In this document: in pieces, positions 4,503 through 5,284 of the stretch
Layout: each line of letters begins with the position of its first letter
Numbering within the stretch: position 1 is the stretch's first letter
NCBI GenBank assembly: GCA_964514665.1
Contig: CAZESH010000302.1
Location: 1 to 5,284, forward strand
Direction: 5' to 3'
DNA length: 5,284 nt
From: CAZESH01 sp964514665
GTDB lineage: Bacteria; Bacillota; Bacilli; Paenibacillales; KCTC-25726
The notes under the pieces: generated by a model
Told to the model about the DNA's origin: nothing
Seen by the model: the letters and a program-made list of their open reading frames with translations, nothing else
Database searches by the model: none
Program-made: the position numbers and the translations under genes

Positions 4503-5284
4503 ATGGCAAGCAAATCTAAACGTCCCGGGCGCCGCAGCAGCGAAGCAGCAGATGCGCCGGTGCATAAAAATGAAGAGCATATCGCCGAGGTGGTTGGCTT
4601 AAGCCACGAAGGAGCGGGGGTAGGCCGGGTCAACGGCTTTACCCTTTTTATTCAAGGAGCGCTGCCGGGAGAGAAGGTGCGTATCAAGGTGCTGCTGGTC
4701 AAGAAGCAGTACGGCTTCGCCAAGCTGTTGGAGATTATCGAGGCCAGTCCGCAGCGGATTGAGCCGGCTTGTCCGATCTACCGGCAGTGCGGCGGCTGCC
4801 AGCTCCAGCAATTGAGCTATGAGGCCCAACTGCAGCAGAAACGGCAGTCGGTGATCGACAATTTGCAGCGGATCGGCAAACTGCAGGTACGCACGGAAGA
4901 GACGGGCGACGGTGTGCTTGTCCGGCCCGTGCTGGGCATGAGCGAGCCGTGGCGCTACCGCAACAAAGCGCAGGTGCCGATCGGCGAATCGGAATCGGGA
5001 CTGATCGGCGGCTTCTACGCGCAGGGGAGCCATCGCATCGTCGAGATGGACGCCTGCCTGATCCAGCATGAGCTGAGCGATGAGGTCGTTCGGAGGGTCA
5101 AACAAATTTCCCGGGAAATCGACATCTCCGCGTATAATGAAGAAACCCGCCGGGGACTGCTTCGCCATGTGGTGGTGAAGGTCGGTTTCCGCACAGGCGA
5201 AGTGATGGTCGTGCTGGTAACGAACGGCGAGCGTATTCCGCAGGCGGTGGAATGGATCCGGCGCATACGGGAAGAGATCGAAGG
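4503..5284 (+). CDS. rlmCD: 23S rRNA (uracil-5-)-methyltransferase RlmCD, N-terminal part (3' end outside window)
   Basis: An open frame of 260 complete codons runs off the right edge; full-length family members have roughly 450 residues, so the catalytic methyltransferase half is mostly outside. After a basic, Ser-rich tail (1-20), a TRAM domain covers about 24-82, with the AEVVGLSHEGAGVGRVNGF signature and the LPGEKVRIKV strand. A [4Fe-4S] cluster motif follows: Cys90, Cys96 and Cys99 in C-x5-C-x2-C, with Cys185 in MDACLI as the likely fourth ligand. WRYRNKAQVPI (150-160) is typical of RumA-type enzymes. By family knowledge it uses S-adenosylmethionine to make 5-methyluridine in 23S rRNA; in Bacillus one enzyme, RlmCD (YefA), modifies both U747 and U1939. 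The name rests on that and on the dgkB neighbour; other RumA paralogs cannot be excluded. It starts four bases after the dgkB stop. Confidence 0.92.
   Translation, partial: MASKSKRPGRRSSEAADAPVHKNEEHIAEVVGLSHEGAGVGRVNGFTLFIQGALPGEKVRIKVLLVKKQYGFAKLLEIIEASPQRIEPACPIYRQCGGCQLQQLSYEAQLQQKRQSVIDNLQRIGKLQVRTEETGDGVLVRPVLGMSEPWRYRNKAQVPIGESESGLIGGFYAQGSHRIVEMDACLIQHELSDEVVRRVKQISREIDISAYNEETRRGLLRHVVVKVGFRTGEVMVVLVTNGERIPQAVEWIRRIREEIE

Noticed and set aside
4599..5168. 189-codon minus-strand frame antisense to rlmCD
   Set aside because: GC-rich genes often give such long antisense frames. The plus frame has the TRAM domain and iron-sulfur cysteines, and runs unbroken to the window edge.
1..5284. 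Searched for a CRISPR array, tRNA or rRNA genes, insertion sequence ends, prophage genes, riboswitch-like leaders and defence or toxin genes
   Set aside because: No direct-repeat array, cloverleaf, terminal inverted repeats, transposase or integrase motifs were seen. The leaders before yerB, yerC and cbiX are under about 70 bases from their likely starts, too short for most riboswitches.

Overview
The window looks like chromosomal housekeeping DNA from a low-to-mid GC Bacillota, most likely Paenibacillus or a close relative. The grounds are AGGAGG-type ribosome binding sites, TTG starts, a YerB/YerC pair, a DgkB (YerQ)-RlmCD (YefA) pair as in Bacillus, and fairly GC-rich third codon positions. 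This placement rests on gene content and style, not on a database match.

Layout from left to right: (1) the 3' end of a LigB/DODA-type extradiol dioxygenase gene enters from the left edge. (2) A YerB-family (DUF3048) lipoprotein gene follows on the + strand. (3) A short intergenic stretch carries two back-to-back hairpins, the second a bidirectional terminator shared with the next gene. (4) A convergent minus-strand gene encodes a 175-residue protein with a Gln/Asn-rich N-terminus, a short conserved-looking core and an extremely arginine-rich C-terminus. (5) A divergent intergenic region of about 230 bp leads to yerC, a small TrpR-like DNA-binding protein gene that ends at a strong terminator. 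(6) A good sigma-A-like promoter starts what looks like a three-gene operon: a CbiX/SirB-type two-domain chelatase, the diacylglycerol kinase DgkB (joined by an ATGA overlap), and the TRAM-domain 23S rRNA m5U methyltransferase RlmCD, which runs off the right edge.

The genes do not form one pathway. YerB and DgkB belong to the cell envelope and its lipid turnover, RlmCD to ribosome maturation, CbiX to tetrapyrrole metal insertion, and the dioxygenase-like protein to aromatic ring opening or an unknown reaction. The operon of the last three genes probably reflects shared expression rather than shared chemistry.

I see no mobile element, CRISPR array, RNA gene, phage gene or defence system, and I do not see an undescribed multi-gene system. 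The least explained item is the Gln/Asn-rich, poly-arginine minus-strand protein lying between yerB and yerC.
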